Notes: a model not told the origin generated them from the sequence alone. A stretch of DNA of 64,000 nucleotides from Lepiota brunneoincarnata (GCA_023014365.1 JAEBUN010000024.1:248001-312000); one strand, 5' to 3'. Shown: positions 11,201 through 21,100, counted from the stretch's first letter. Numbers and translations: made by a program.

Positions 11201-11354
11201 AAGGACCAGCTAAAGATTTTAAAGAGGTTGGCTTGAGAGACCTCAGGGACTGGAGAATGCGATGGCAAGTTTGAATTCGCCAAGAATAGAGGCGTAGGGG
11301 GTGGCATCAATGGTTTCGCCTTCTGTTTGCCTTTAAGGGCAGCTGGGATATGCG
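2277..11354 (-). CDS. Zn2Cys6-motif host protein, split by element 1 in an intron
   Basis: Exons supported: 11354-10750 (proline/serine-rich, then KKYVPQARIRRSEAEII... to AASQLS), 2852-2666 and 2611-2277 (stop; C-terminus LEDFE). The last intron (2665-2612, 54 nt) has GTAAGT and TTCTAG ends. The intron before it has its donor GTATGT at 10749 and its acceptor CTCCAG ending at 2853, with a CTGAC branch site between. Without element 1 and one TSD it is 57 nt, and both exons join in phase 0. The exon after the junction encodes C-X2-C-X6-C-X8-C-X2-C-X6-C (CPSC...ARKLEC...CRSC...YPC), the canonical order of a fungal Zn(II)2Cys6 cluster, with basic residues in the first half. Here it lies mid-protein rather than at the N-terminus. 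A probable 55-nt intron (11409-11355) precedes the first listed exon; the true start is upstream and unresolved. A DNA-binding or regulatory role is inferred from the motif only. Confidence 0.6.
2890..3550 (-). repeat. 3' LTR of element 1
   Basis: 661 bp; on the element strand it begins TGTCATATCC and ends GGCTCTAACA. It contains TATATATA and, 34 nt downstream, AGTCTGATAAT (3167-3157 on the minus strand). It is almost identical to 10064-10724. Confidence 0.93.
3554..3563 (-). other. Polypurine tract of element 1
   Basis: The minus strand reads AAAGGGGGGG followed by CAC and then the 3' LTR. This is the expected plus-strand DNA primer site, and the same sequence lies at the same place in element 2. 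Confidence 0.75.
3626..3632 (+). promoter_or_regulatory. TATA box of the antisense gene
   Basis: TATAAAA lies 56 bp upstream of the ATG at 3682 and outside the LTR, so the antisense gene appears to have its own promoter. The box is kept in element 3 (TATAAAAACGGG) but reads GTAGAAAAA in element 2. Confidence 0.55.
3682..4734 (+). CDS. Antisense coiled-coil/zinc-cluster protein carried by element 1
   Basis: Three exons: 3682-4220, 4278-4375, 4427-4734. The introns are 57 nt (GTAAGT...CACCAG) and 51 nt (GTGAGT...TTGTAG), and the exons join in frame to 314 codons. Residues about 1-90 are Glu/Arg-rich with a strong coiled-coil pattern (RERLEIERLEEEEQ). An acidic stretch and a Gly/Lys-rich stretch follow. 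A cluster C-X2-C-X6-C-X6-C-X2-C-X6-C spans the first splice junction (CWRCQRDGVPC then CRRCSKMKKRC). Exon 3 adds another helical segment (LKRLIEERHQETVKK) and an acidic tail. The gene runs opposite to gag-pol and ends 69 bp from the pol stop. A homologue with the same introns is in element 2 and a decayed one in element 3. A nucleic-acid or chromatin-related role is inferred only; no family was recognised. Confidence 0.82.
4804..8608 (-). CDS. pol: Pol polyprotein of element 1 (PR-RT-RH-IN-chromodomain)
   Basis: The frame is open on the minus strand from about 8664 to the stop at 4804 and overlaps the gag end in the -1 frame, so it is presumably made as a Gag-Pol fusion. About 1,267 residues follow the shift site. 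Residue numbers come from the matching element 2 copy: retropepsin DSGST at about 85; reverse transcriptase YLDD with catalytic Asp at 466-467; RNase H Asp in VETDASDYAL at about 613; integrase HHCC finger (HDHVLAGHFG...CKSCVTCM); D-D35-E (SMDFIE, TSDRGSEF, GQTERTNQ); GPY/F; and a C-terminal chromodomain (EYEIARIVDSKI...VIWLGYEDTEEESSW). All key residues are present. Cytoplasmic particle-borne reverse transcription and nuclear integration are expected from the family. Confidence 0.93.
8604..10010 (-). CDS. gag: Gag of element 1
   Basis: 468 aa from ATG at 10010-10008 (MVSRTVTRTRTLVT...). The N-terminal third is low-complexity, Pro/Asp-rich (DPGDPDDYPDNGDG). The middle is a helical capsid-like domain (PFLFQCRLYFRTNPAQF...). 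The C-terminus has a CCHC knuckle C-X2-C-X4-H-X4-C (CLVCADPNHRAANC) for RNA packaging. It ends GAA AAA TAG. It is almost identical to the 466-aa Gag of element 2. Confidence 0.93.
   Translation of the reverse strand: MVSRTVTRTRTLVTPAARRSKRITRQPPSEELQPDSPRASRSHQQSIAPSTPDRFSEDIQPSVFRTPDGPDDGPDPNPDPSDPGDPDDYPDNGDGPPGDDEPSDNGDNNNNIPPGNTRDDHDRLILRVFQRIADQMDGRGNSQAPQPPRSPRTKAREPDIFTGSDPAKLKPFLFQCRLYFRTNPAQFAIPATKVNFALTYLTGMAQQHFEIGLDEADNHGIIHDWIEDWDQFTLELQTNFGPADPTGEAAEQLDSLRMRYDEKIAIYNVDFLRLAGQLRWGDEVFCHRYYKGLPDRIQDILSNRPDGKPDTFIEMRAAAMKIDARYWERQREKACAKSVSDPTASRKPGGNPSPSTATNHQPAAKPANSNNKGSTPSNNIFKGNPPNPSAGQKSAPPKSDLTSKLGKDGKLTPEERQRRFDNNLCLVCADPNHRAANCDKKKFPDAKAKGRQAQLPETDAPALPSSEK
10051..10061 (-). 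other. Candidate self-priming PBS of element 1
   Basis: On the minus strand, ATTATCAGACT starts 2 nt after the 5' LTR end. It is the exact complement of AGTCTGATAAT in the LTR (10341-10331, minus strand) at the predicted mRNA start. No canonical tRNA 3'-end complement (TGG...) is present here. Confidence 0.65.
10064..10724 (-). repeat. 5' LTR of element 1
   Basis: 661 bp, one visible difference from 2890-3550. It carries the promoter. Confidence 0.93.
10368..10375 (-). promoter_or_regulatory. LTR TATA box of element 1
   Basis: TATATATA on the minus strand, 34 nt from its first base to the A of AGTCTGATAAT at 10341, the predicted transcription start. Confidence 0.6.
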
Positions 11355-11409
11355 CTAAAGCGGAAGTTAGCAGAAAGGACAAATATACCTTGTAAAAGAC
11401 TAAGCTTAC

Positions 11410-12118
11410 GCGTTGAAACAGTCGAAGAGGCTATGGGAGAGGAGGGGTGGTTTGTTGAAGGGCCCGGCACCTCTGAACCTGATGCAATACCCAGGGGAGG
11501 GAGCGCAGAGAGACGGCAAGAGGGGGCAGCGACATTAAACTTGACAAGGCCTCTGTGGACAATCCACCAGAGGGCCCGCCAATGGGGATACCTGACGAGG
11601 GTTCTGCAGAAAATCCAGCAGAGCGCTCGTCGGTTGGATTGCACAACAATGCGATGGAAATCACGCGTCTTGGCACTGGAGCGGACAAGGGAGAGGCCGG
11701 CGGAGGAGTTGGTGCACGAGGCGGAGAGTATGGTGGAGGAGGGGTCCTTGCCACACCCACCTGACAATTTCCGCGAGCTCCTCGAGCTCCTCACCCTCCT
11801 CTAGCTCTCCTAGTACACAGTGCTGGTGGTTCCCATTGAGGTAGGAGGTTGCGATGTGCCGGGAGGTGAATAGTGAGACCTAAAAGTAGAGAAAACATAA
11901 GTAAAGACAATGAGAACAGGGGAAAACACGACTTACATTGCGCGATCAATGATGAAGGCACGCCTTGGGAAGCTGTTGAGGCGTTGCTCGGCCCAGGGTA
12001 GCCTGAAAACAGTGTTACGAAAACAGAGAAAACTGTAACTCGAACTCTACTTACTGGAAGAAGAGTCCAAGTCCTCCTCGTAGCGAGCACGTTTGCTGCT
12101 GCGCGTGTTTCTGTCCAT
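11410..12118 (-). CDS. Upstream exons of a host gene, model uncertain
   Basis: An ATG at 12118-12116 opens a short basic exon (MDRNTRSSKRARYEEDLD) to a GTAAGT donor at 12054. A 66-nt exon follows (to GTAAGT near 11936), flanked by TTTTCAG, then an exon after CTTTTAG near 11880. That exon has an open frame rich in Glu (NGNHQHCVLGELEEGEELEELAEI) and then Pro/Ser-rich sequence to about 11410. More than one frame is open in each exon and the phases do not all agree, so the protein cannot be fixed by eye. It may be the 5' part of the Zn2Cys6 gene or a separate small gene. Confidence 0.35.
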
Positions 12119-13740
12119 TGTTGATAGAAGTGGGTGTTGAAAAGTGAATATGCAAGCAGAATAGACGAGTAAGAAGTGAGAGGGAGAATGAAGGAGATGA
12201 AACGAGACCTTGGGACATTTAAAAGACCCAATAATGAGATAAGAATTTAAGCTATAGCAACAAGAAGTTGATCTATACATTTAAACTCGGTGACATGACA
12301 TCATTCTGAAATAAGCTTAGCGAAAGTGCGCTACCCTCGAAGCTGGTGAACGTTCTAGACTGTAGAGCGCGTCAGAGAGACTCAGATACTGCGAATTTGA
12401 AGGAGATAATGACTGAGGACAGTCAGCAATTTGGTTAGGGGGAGATGATACACCAATTTCACGCCTATACATGAATTCCGTACTCCGGAACGATTCTCTA
12501 CATAGAATCATTGGCTATATCATTAAAGAACTCTATAGAGGATTGGTACTATATCCCGTAGTAGCCAGTTCGACTGAACTGAGGATATTTGAGCCTCGGA
12601 AGTGTTCAAACCAGCTCATTATCACTAAGCTTAGTGAACCAAGCTATCAGAACACTCTCTGGAGGGATTCAGGACTCTACATAGCCTATTGAGTATACCC
12701 CGGTCGCATCAAGGGACCTTATGAGCAGTTTTCTGATGAACCCAAATGCGTTTGAACATAAAAGAATGTACCTAGCAGCTGTTGCAGGCGTATTACGTCT
12801 ATAGCAAGTTCAATAATGATGACCGGACCATGGAACGGAACATCCAATGTTCGGGAGGCAATACCCGATGCCCAAAACCCTAGAAATATCAAAGACTCTT
12901 AATTAACGAGTGCTTTGTGGGTCCTGGCACTTCAGCATACTGCTTAACTGAGATTAATTACAACAGATCAAGGGATTGTCCATCCGCTATACATTCCGAT
13001 CATAATTGATCCGGAAACTTAACGTGCTCACGTGGATGCAGAATAATGCAGACGAGCACGGAACACGTCTGGCTGGATTGCCATTCGTTAATCAGAGAAA
13101 AACCCATAACCCAGGGTGAGGTAGAAATGCTGCCGAACCTTCCAAAATGTTCTACAGTGCCTGTAACAATTAAGCTTATTGTTTTCTATTTCATATTTAC
13201 TATCTCTCGTATGTATCTAAACAATATAAATACGGTCGCACTTGTTTGTGGAGAAGCAAGAGGTCTCACCCCCGCTTCCACACGCAAGTCTGCAAGCCAT
13301 GATCAAGAACGGTTTCAGAGGGCTATTTAGTGTGCGTCGTTAAGTGTGATTTCTTCAGTTGTCGACCAACCCAGAGACAGAGACAGAGACCAGAGTTCAG
13401 AGTTTAGAGTTCCAGAGTGCTATGTAGAGACAGAGGCAGAGACAGAGACCAGAGTTCAGAGACCAGAGACCAGAGACCAGAGACCCAGCGCTTTGAATTG
13501 ACAGGGATTGTCCTTTCATTGTTGCACCGTATGGCTAAGATAACTTCAACGGCTGTTTGTTAACCTCTAAAAACACTACTCTCTTGAATTTCGCTGTCAG
13601 AACGCACCCCCAGAACACCCTAAAAGACAAAACTGTTATTTATCTATCTCATTCCACTTGTATTAGCTTAAGCTTATCGAATTGCGGCTAAGCTTAGTGA
13701 AAACAAGTCCACTATCTATATTAAACCCTACGAAAGTTTC
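12119..13740. other. AT-rich non-coding host spacer
   Basis: I see no supported gene. It holds five of the eleven TAAGCTTA palindromes (12312, 12626, 13171, 13669, 13689), the second copy of the 20-bp motif (12428-12447) and a short tandem repeat. LINE A begins at its right edge. Confidence 0.45.
13371..13490. repeat. Imperfect short tandem repeat
   Basis: Interrupted array of 5-8-bp units such as CAGAGAC, CAGAGAC and CAGAGTT, in two blocks separated by about 20 bp. Confidence 0.7.
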
Positions 13741-13934
13741 TACCTTTTCAACGCCCAATACGCCCAGATGGCAGTGGTGCAGTTGTCATCACTTCTTGAT
13801 CTGGTACCACCACCAGTAACATGCACAGCCACAGCCACATCCTCGCTCATTGTCTTGTACTGCATACCCCCACTGTTGGATTCAACCAGTGGTACTCCCA
13901 ACCAAACATGTCTTACTTGGCCTCATAGCAGGCA

Positions 13935-15776
13935 GTGCGAGGAGGGGCAGATCGAGGCAGATCCTGTGGTTCAGGCCGTGGTCCCCCCCCTACCCCCTCC
14001 ACAGACCCTTTGGATGTTCTGTCCCCCAGCTCCCCTAGGAGTTCACAGCCCTTGCTTGCTGAACACTTCAGTACAGCAGCCAGCATGCATGCAATTTCCC
14101 CCCTCCAGGTCAACTTGGATGCCGAACCTTCCAGTGAGAGTCAGACTGATCACCTGGTGGCCATTGGGGAGTCATTCAATGCAGCTGTGGAGTACTTGAC
14201 AAAGCACACCAAGGCACTTATGGTGGGTGATGCCTGGGAGAAGGCCTGGCATGCCTTTGATGGACTCCTACGATGCATGGGGCAGAGCAGGTTCCTTGAC
14301 TACAGGCTGAAGTGCAAGGGGAAAGATGAGGTGACTCTCCAGCAGTCCATTATCAACAGGATGCACTCTTTTGGGGGGGACATCATGGACATCCCAGAGG
14401 TCATTGGAGGCCTGAGCAGGGTTAAACCTGCAACAGCTGCACCACCCTCCTGGCTGGCTATAGTGCTGGCCCCTATGGACACAGCCCCCGACTCCAATGC
14501 CAACTTGGCTACGGTATCTAGGGGGGCCAAATCCTCTTGTTCCAAGGGTAAGGGCAAGGCCCCCCCCCCAGCACTACCGCTGAACCCTGTGGGTCCTGGC
14601 CCATCACAGACAGGCATGTCCTACATGCGGACAGCATTCCTGCTGCCACTGAAGGTCAATCTCTCCACCAAGCCCAGGGGTGCTAAGCACTCCTTTGCTC
14701 AGGTGGCCACCACCCCCCCAGTTTCAAGGGATGGTGATACCAAGGTTGCGGATGCTATCACTGCTATGGTGAGGGCTTTCCCCCACCTCTTCCCTGCAGA
14801 CATCCTCCACACTGTTGGAAGGGGATCCCCCACTCTTTTGTCTGGGAGGCCTTGCAACACTACCTCTGGCCCCACCAGGCACTAGGTTGTCATCCTGTTT
14901 GTGGGCCTCTGGCCCCTGGTCAGGGATCTGTCTCAGGTTGTTGCGGGAGCCAACTGAGCCCTTCTCAATGCAAAGCCCTCACTCAATATCATGTCTGCCT
15001 CCCTGGCTTACAATGGCCTTTCTCTTGCAACTGACCCAGTCATATCTCCTGCAGATCTTAATGTGATCCAGGACTGGGCCTCCTGGTTCTTCCCAGCGGG
15101 ATTGAAGCCTATGGCGATGGTCCCCTCCTCCAAGTCCTTCATGAAGGTGTTGGACATCCCCTTCTTTGCCCCTGGCAGATCTCACATTACCAGTCAGTGG
15201 ATCTAGAACATCATGCAACAGTTGTCACATCAAGGTTTTCAAAACCTCCAAGGCCTGCCCCAGGTCAGGAGGAACTCCGACAAATCAGACACTGCAACTG
15301 TCTGGTTCAAAATCTGGGACTTGCAGACCAGATCCTCCTCCAAGTCAATGATCAGAAGGTCATTGGCCATTGGGCCCCACACTTGCCCTATAAGTGTGGC
15401 TTCCCAGTGAGTTGGGACATCCCTCTGCTGCTGTTGTTGGTGGTGGGGGCACCTGACTAATGTCTGCAGGGCAAGATTCCTGACCTGCCCCATCTGCTCT
15501 GAGCCACATAGCGAGGAGAATCATAGGTTGATGGCGGGGTGCTGTAAGGCCCACCCCAATGTGAACCCACTGGTTGCTGGCACTGCTGAGGGCATGGAGT
15601 GCCCTCATCAGCCCCACTGTAGGAACTGTAGCAGTCCCCATGCTGCCCATGACAAGAAATGCCCCTTTTGGTGCAAGCATTTTGAAGACGATTGGGCCAA
15701 GAAGAGATATCAGGAGGTATGTGGCTCATCTGCCACCTCCAAGGTCTCACTAACTCAATCTAGGAGTAATGCCTAG
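13935..15776 (+). pseudogene. LINE A ORF1 (Gag-like), frameshifted
   Basis: The first coherent frame runs 13935-14885 (TDPLDVLSPSSPRS..., KAWHAFDGLLRCMGQ, DIMDIPEVIGG) and is lost near 14830. The remainder is in other frames, ending with a Cys/His region at about 15440-15700: a WWWGHLTNVC half-knuckle, then CPICSEPHSEENH and CRNCSSPHAAHDKKC. An RNA-binding particle protein is expected for Tad1-like LINEs. LINE D has a parallel copy at 33183-35052. Confidence 0.7.
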
Positions 15777-15992
15777 ATTCCTGAATGAGTTACATATATG
15801 CTCTCAGAATGTAAACTGTAATTACATTCTGCTGGACTCTTATCTTGAGTTATATAAAAGTGACTTTGACATCTTATTTGTGCAAGAGCCTCCTTGGCAA
15901 AACCTCCATAAGGCTCCCTCTACCATTTCTAAGGGTGGTGAAGGTGTTGTAGGTGCTCCACTCCATCCGGAGTGGACATGTATTTGGAATCC

Positions 15993-16655
15993 TGTCATAT
16001 CCACACCAAACCTAGAGCTTAACCATTAGGCTTCGGCTTCTCGACTCCACGTGTGCTCCACACGACAACCCTATGCCCTCCGACTCGGCCCCGACTGGCT
16101 CCGACCGCAACCCTTCGCCCCGATCACGCGACCTACCTCTACACGTGCCACGATCACCTGACCCTCGGTGCTCCCATTGTCCAGTTCTCCATTCTCCGTC
16201 CGTAATCAGAATACATTACCAGTCTCCATACCCGTACCGGTCTCCATTCCATTCGAAATTATTCGTAATCCGCTTGTAACCATATGGGTCTCCGCTTTGC
16301 TCCGCACGTAGTCAGTACGAGTCATAATTCGTCGAGCTAGTAGTATATATACCATAGGCACTTGGCTTGTACTCCTCAGTCTGATAATCGAATCGAGCAG
16401 CGGACCAGCTCCCTGTTCCATATCCTCTCCTCTCTTCTGCCTCACTCCGCTTCGGCTCCGACTTCCTGAAATACGGACTAGGACAGTAGGAGGGCACAGC
16501 ACATAAGCTGAGGCCGCAAGTCCAACCCCCCGCCCGACGTACTCCGCCTCGGTCCCGAAGTCTACGTACTGACTTCGCCCTGTCCCCCGGTTACCTTATA
16601 ACAAGGATACCACCCCGACCCTCCGCTTCGGTCCCGACCCGCACCGGCTCTAACA
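15993..16655 (+). repeat. 5' LTR of element 2
   Basis: 663 bp, TGTCATATCC...GGCTCTAACA. Confidence 0.93.
16344..16351 (+). promoter_or_regulatory. LTR TATA box of element 2
   Basis: TATATATA, 34 nt upstream of AGTCTGATAAT at 16378-16388, the predicted mRNA start. Confidence 0.6.
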
Positions 16656-16657
16656 GT

Positions 16658-16668
16658 ATTATCAGACT
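16658..16668 (+). other. Candidate self-priming PBS of element 2
   Basis: ATTATCAGACT, 2 nt after the LTR, perfectly complementary to 16378-16388 over 11 nt; the match ends on both sides. Same arrangement as element 1. Confidence 0.65.
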
Positions 16669-16708
16669 CAAACTCCTCCTGTCCACCACACTCTGAATTT
16701 TTCTAACC

Positions 16709-18109
16709 ATGGTCTCTCGAACAGTTACCCGTACTCGCACTCTGGTAACTCCAGCCGCTCGCCGTAGCAAACGCATCACTCGACAACCTCCTTCCGAGGA
16801 ACTGCAACCCGACTCCCCGCGGGCTTCTCGCTCTCACCAACAATCGATCGCACCCTCGACCCCAGACCGTTTCTCTGAAGATATACAACCTTCAGTATTC
16901 CGGACTCCCGACGGCCCCGACGACGGCCCCGACCCCAATCCTGATCCCAGCGACCCTGGTGATCCCGACGACTACCCTGACAATGGGGACGGGCCCCCGG
17001 GCGACGACGAACCATCAGACAACGGCGACAACAACAACAACATCCCACCTGGCAACACCCGAGACGACCATGATAGACTCATACTCCGAGTTTTCCAACG
17101 CATAGCCGACCAAATGGACGGCCGTGGGAACTCTCAAGCCCCACAGCCTCCTCGATCTCCCCGTACCAAAGCTCGCGAACCTGACATCTTTACAGGTTCC
17201 GACCCCGCCAAACTCAAACCCTTCCTCTTCCAATGTCGGCTCTATTTCCGTACTAACCCGGCCCAGTTCGCTATCCCCGCCACCAAGGTCAACTTCGCGT
17301 TGACATACCTCACAGGCATGGCACAGCAACACTTCGAAATCGGCCTCGACGAGGCCGACAACCACGGAATAATACACGACTGGATCGAGGACTGGGACCA
17401 GTTCACCCTGGAACTGCAGACCAATTTCGGTCCCGCGGATCCGACCAGAGAAGCTGCTGAGCAGCTCGACTCCCTCCGAATGCGCTATGACGAGAAGATC
17501 GCCGTCTACAACGTCGATTTCCTCCGTCTAGCTGGCCAACTCCGCTGGGGTGACGAAGTATTCTGTCACCGCTACTACAAAGGCCTCCCCGACCGCATCC
17601 AGGACATTCTGTCCAATCGGCCTGACGGCAAGCCCGACACCTTCATCGAAATGCGAGCAGCAGCGATGAAGATCAACGCTCGCTACTGGGAACGCCAACG
17701 CGAGAAGGCCCGCGCCAAATCCGTTTCGGACCCGACTGCCTCTAGGAAACCTGGAGGTAACCCATCCCCTTCCACCTCGACCAACCCGCAACCTGCCGCC
17801 AAGCCTGCCAATAATAACAGAGGCAGCACGCCCAACACCAGCCTCAAGGGCAATCCGCCCAACCCGTCCGCCGGTCAGAAATCGGCCCCGCCCAAATCCG
17901 ACCTTACTAGTAAACTTGGTAAGGACGGTAAATTAACCCCCGAGGAACGTCAACGACGTTTCGACAATAACCTCTGCCTTGTCTGCGCAGATCCCAATCA
18001 CAGGGCTGCTAACTGCGACAAGAAAAAATTCCCTGATGCCAAGGCTAAAGGCCGACAGGCTCAGCTCCCCGAGACAGACGCGCCGGCTCTTCCGAGCTCG
18101 GAAAAATAG
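16709..18109 (+). CDS. gag: Gag of element 2
   Basis: 466 aa, MVSRTVTRTRTLVT... The Asp/Pro-rich N-terminal region is followed by a capsid-like helical domain and a CCHC knuckle CLVCADPNHRAANC near residue 425. It ends GAA AAA TAG at 18101-18109. It differs from element 1 Gag by a few substitutions and small in-frame length changes in the linker before the knuckle. Confidence 0.93.
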   Translation: MVSRTVTRTRTLVTPAARRSKRITRQPPSEELQPDSPRASRSHQQSIAPSTPDRFSEDIQPSVFRTPDGPDDGPDPNPDPSDPGDPDDYPDNGDGPPGDDEPSDNGDNNNNIPPGNTRDDHDRLILRVFQRIADQMDGRGNSQAPQPPRSPRTKAREPDIFTGSDPAKLKPFLFQCRLYFRTNPAQFAIPATKVNFALTYLTGMAQQHFEIGLDEADNHGIIHDWIEDWDQFTLELQTNFGPADPTREAAEQLDSLRMRYDEKIAVYNVDFLRLAGQLRWGDEVFCHRYYKGLPDRIQDILSNRPDGKPDTFIEMRAAAMKINARYWERQREKARAKSVSDPTASRKPGGNPSPSTSTNPQPAAKPANNNRGSTPNTSLKGNPPNPSAGQKSAPPKSDLTSKLGKDGKLTPEERQRRFDNNLCLVCADPNHRAANCDKKKFPDAKAKGRQAQLPETDAPALPSSEK

Positions 18110-21100
18110 TCGGCGGTCCTCAGGCCTCTGCACAGACTGAGGATCGCATTGAACTCTGCTGTGCTCCAGAGAGTTTCCGTCTCAATGCGTCCGCTCTTTC
18201 CGACCCGAACTCCTTTCATATCACATTAACTTCTCCTTTAATTACTTCTGTATCTTCCGTCTCCGCTTCCGTACTCTCCGCTTCGGACCCGATTTCTACA
18301 ACGGACAATGTAGTTAGTTCTGATTTCTCTTCTCTTTCTCCTTTCAAAGCCCTTGTTGATAGTGGTTCTACTCACTGTTTTGTGGACTCATCTTTTGTTC
18401 GTTCTCATAGTATTCCAACCTCGTCCATTCCGGCTATTGAACTTCGGTTATTTGATGGGACCTCAAATGCCTACATTACGGAGCTTGCGCAACTGCCTGT
18501 ATCTTTCCCCTCCGGTGAATCTATCATTTTGGACACTTATGTCACCCGGCTCGACTCTTCCTGTTCTGTGGTCTTAGGACACAACTGGCTCACCCGCTAC
18601 AATCCGTTGATTGACTGGGCTTTGGGCAGTATTACTTTCCGGCCATCCCTACTCGAGAATCCTGTTTCCGTCTCTACCTGCGTCGCACCCGCATCGGCTC
18701 CGCCTATGGCCGCCCCTGACTCTCCTGACCTAGGTTCACCACCCCTGTCCGGGACCTCGTCCCAATCTGTCTCCCTTGCGAAACCGCACATCTCCTTGAT
18801 AAACGCTCCTGCCTTTATCCGCGCTGCCAAGCTCCCTGGCTCCCAACAATTCCGAATCAATCTTTCCGCCGCCTCCGCATCGGCCGCGTCCTCTTCTGTC
18901 TCCGAGGAACCGCCTGACCTCTCGTCCATCCCCGAAGAATACCACGAGTTCGCTGACGTTTTCAGTAAATCGCGTGCTGACACACTTGCTCCACACCGCC
19001 CTTACGACCTCCAGATTAACCTAGAGGATGGCGGTCAGCCTCCGGTCGGTACCATTTACTCCCTTTCACAATCGGAGCTTGGAGCTCTACGTGATTTTAT
19101 TGACGAACATTTATCTATTGGTTTCATCCGCCCCTCCACTTCCCCTCATGGAGCCCCGGTCCTCTTCGTCAAGAAAAAGGACGGCTCCCTCCGCTTATGC
19201 GTTGATTTTAGAGGTCTCAACCGTATTACCAAGAAGGACCGCTATCCCCTTCCGCTCATCTCCGACCTCTTAGACTCCCCTCGCAAAGCTCGCGTATATA
19301 CCAAGATCGACCTCCGCCACGCCTACCATCTTGTCCGCGTTGCTGACGGCGACGAATGGAAGACCGCCTTTCGGACCCGCTACGGCTCCTTCGAATGGAT
19401 GGTTATGCCTTTCGGCCTCACCAATGCCCCCGCCACCTTCCAGCGGTTCATGAACGATATATTCAAGGACATGCTCGACGTCTGCGTTACTATCTACCTT
19501 GACGACATTCTGATATACTCCGACAACCATAGTATCCATCGTGACCAAGTCAAGGAGGTCCTCAAGCGGCTCCGCCAACACGGTCTATACGCCCGCCCTG
19601 ACAAATGCCAGTTCCACTCTGACACAGTGGAATATCTCGGCTACATTCTCTCCCCCGACGGCCTCCGAATGGACCAATCTAAGGTCAAGACCATCCAGGA
19701 GTGGCCTGAGCCTAAGAAAGTCAAGGACATCCAGTCCTTCTTAGGCTTCGCCAATTTCTACCGTCGTTTCATTCACGGATACTCCGACATCGTCGTTCCG
19801 CTCACTCGCCTCACCCGCAAAGACGTGAAGTGGAATTTTACTGATAATTGTCGCGAGGCCTTTAACTCCCTGAAGGAAGCATTTATTTCCGCCCCCGTCC
19901 TCACTCCTTGGGTCCCCGACGCTCAGATCATTGTCGAGACCGACGCCTCCGACTACGCCCTTGCGGCAATCCTCTCTATCGTCACCGACGATGGGGAGGT
20001 CCATCCCGTTGCATTCCATTCCCGCACCTTTAACACGGCCGAACTCAACTATGACACTCACGACAAGGAACTCCTGGCGATATTCGAAGCCTTTCGCATC
20101 TGGCGGCACTATCTCGAAGGTGCCCCCCTTGCTATTGATGTGGTCACTGACCACAAGAACCTCGAATACTTCTGCACCACCAAGATCCTGACTCGCCGCC
20201 AAGCTCGTTGGTCCGAGTTCCTATCCCAATTCCACCTCGTCATCCGTTTCCGACCCGGCCGCCTCGGCACCAAGCCTGACGCCCTAACTAGACGATGGGA
20301 CGTCTACCCTAAAGGGGGGAATAGCGACTATGCATCAGTCAACCCGCACAACTTCCGGCCTGTGTTCACTCATGAACAGCTCGCGGCCTCCATCCGTGCC
20401 ACCACTCTTTACGCCCCTTCCCTTCGCGCAGCTGTAGTCATGGACCTCGATCAGCTACACCGCGATATTCTCGCCGCCCTACCAGCGGATCCGACCGCTT
20501 CCGCCCATCTTGCCAGCCCAGAAGGCCGTTGGTCAGTTAATGATAAAGGTTTCCTCCTCTTAGACGACAGAATCTACGTCCCTGACGCCGACAATCTCCG
20601 ACTTCGGGTCCTTCAGTACAAGCATGATCACGTCCTAGCCGGCCACTTCGGTCAGAATAAAACGCTGGAACTCATCCGGCGCGAATACACCTGGCCTAGC
20701 GTCCGCACCTTCGTCAAGGATTTCTGTAAGTCTTGCGTCACCTGTATGAGGTCTAAACCCCAGCGCCATCGCCCCTACGGTCTCCTTAAGCAACTCCCCA
20801 TCCCCGAACGCCCTTGGAATTCAATCTCCATGGACTTCATCGAAAAACTTCCCGCCTCCTCCGGCTATGACGCCATCCTGGTAATCATTGACCGACTCAC
20901 CAAACAATCCCTCTTCATTCCGACTTATGATACCGTCACTTCCTCCGACCTCGCCTGCCTATTCGTCCTCCACGTCTTCTCTAAGCACGGCGTGCCCGAA
21001 CATGTTACCTCCGACCGCGGCTCCGAATTCGTCTCCCACTTCTTCCGCTCATTGGGACAAGCCCTTGACATGAAGCTACATTTCACCTCGGGCTACCATC

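Noticed and set aside
11431..11760. Proline-rich minus-strand frame MGVARTPPPPYSPPRAP as a separate gene
   Set aside because: It overlaps another frame that joins the next exon in phase; one or the other may be coding, so it was kept only in the uncertain host-gene entry.
13371..13490. Possible CRISPR-like or minisatellite array
   Set aside because: Units are 5-8 bp, imperfect and without spacers; it is a simple interrupted microsatellite.
16656..16675. Conventional tRNA primer-binding site after the 5' LTR
   Set aside because: The sequence does not begin with TGG and matches no tRNA 3' end that I know; the self-complementary match to the LTR is a better explanation.
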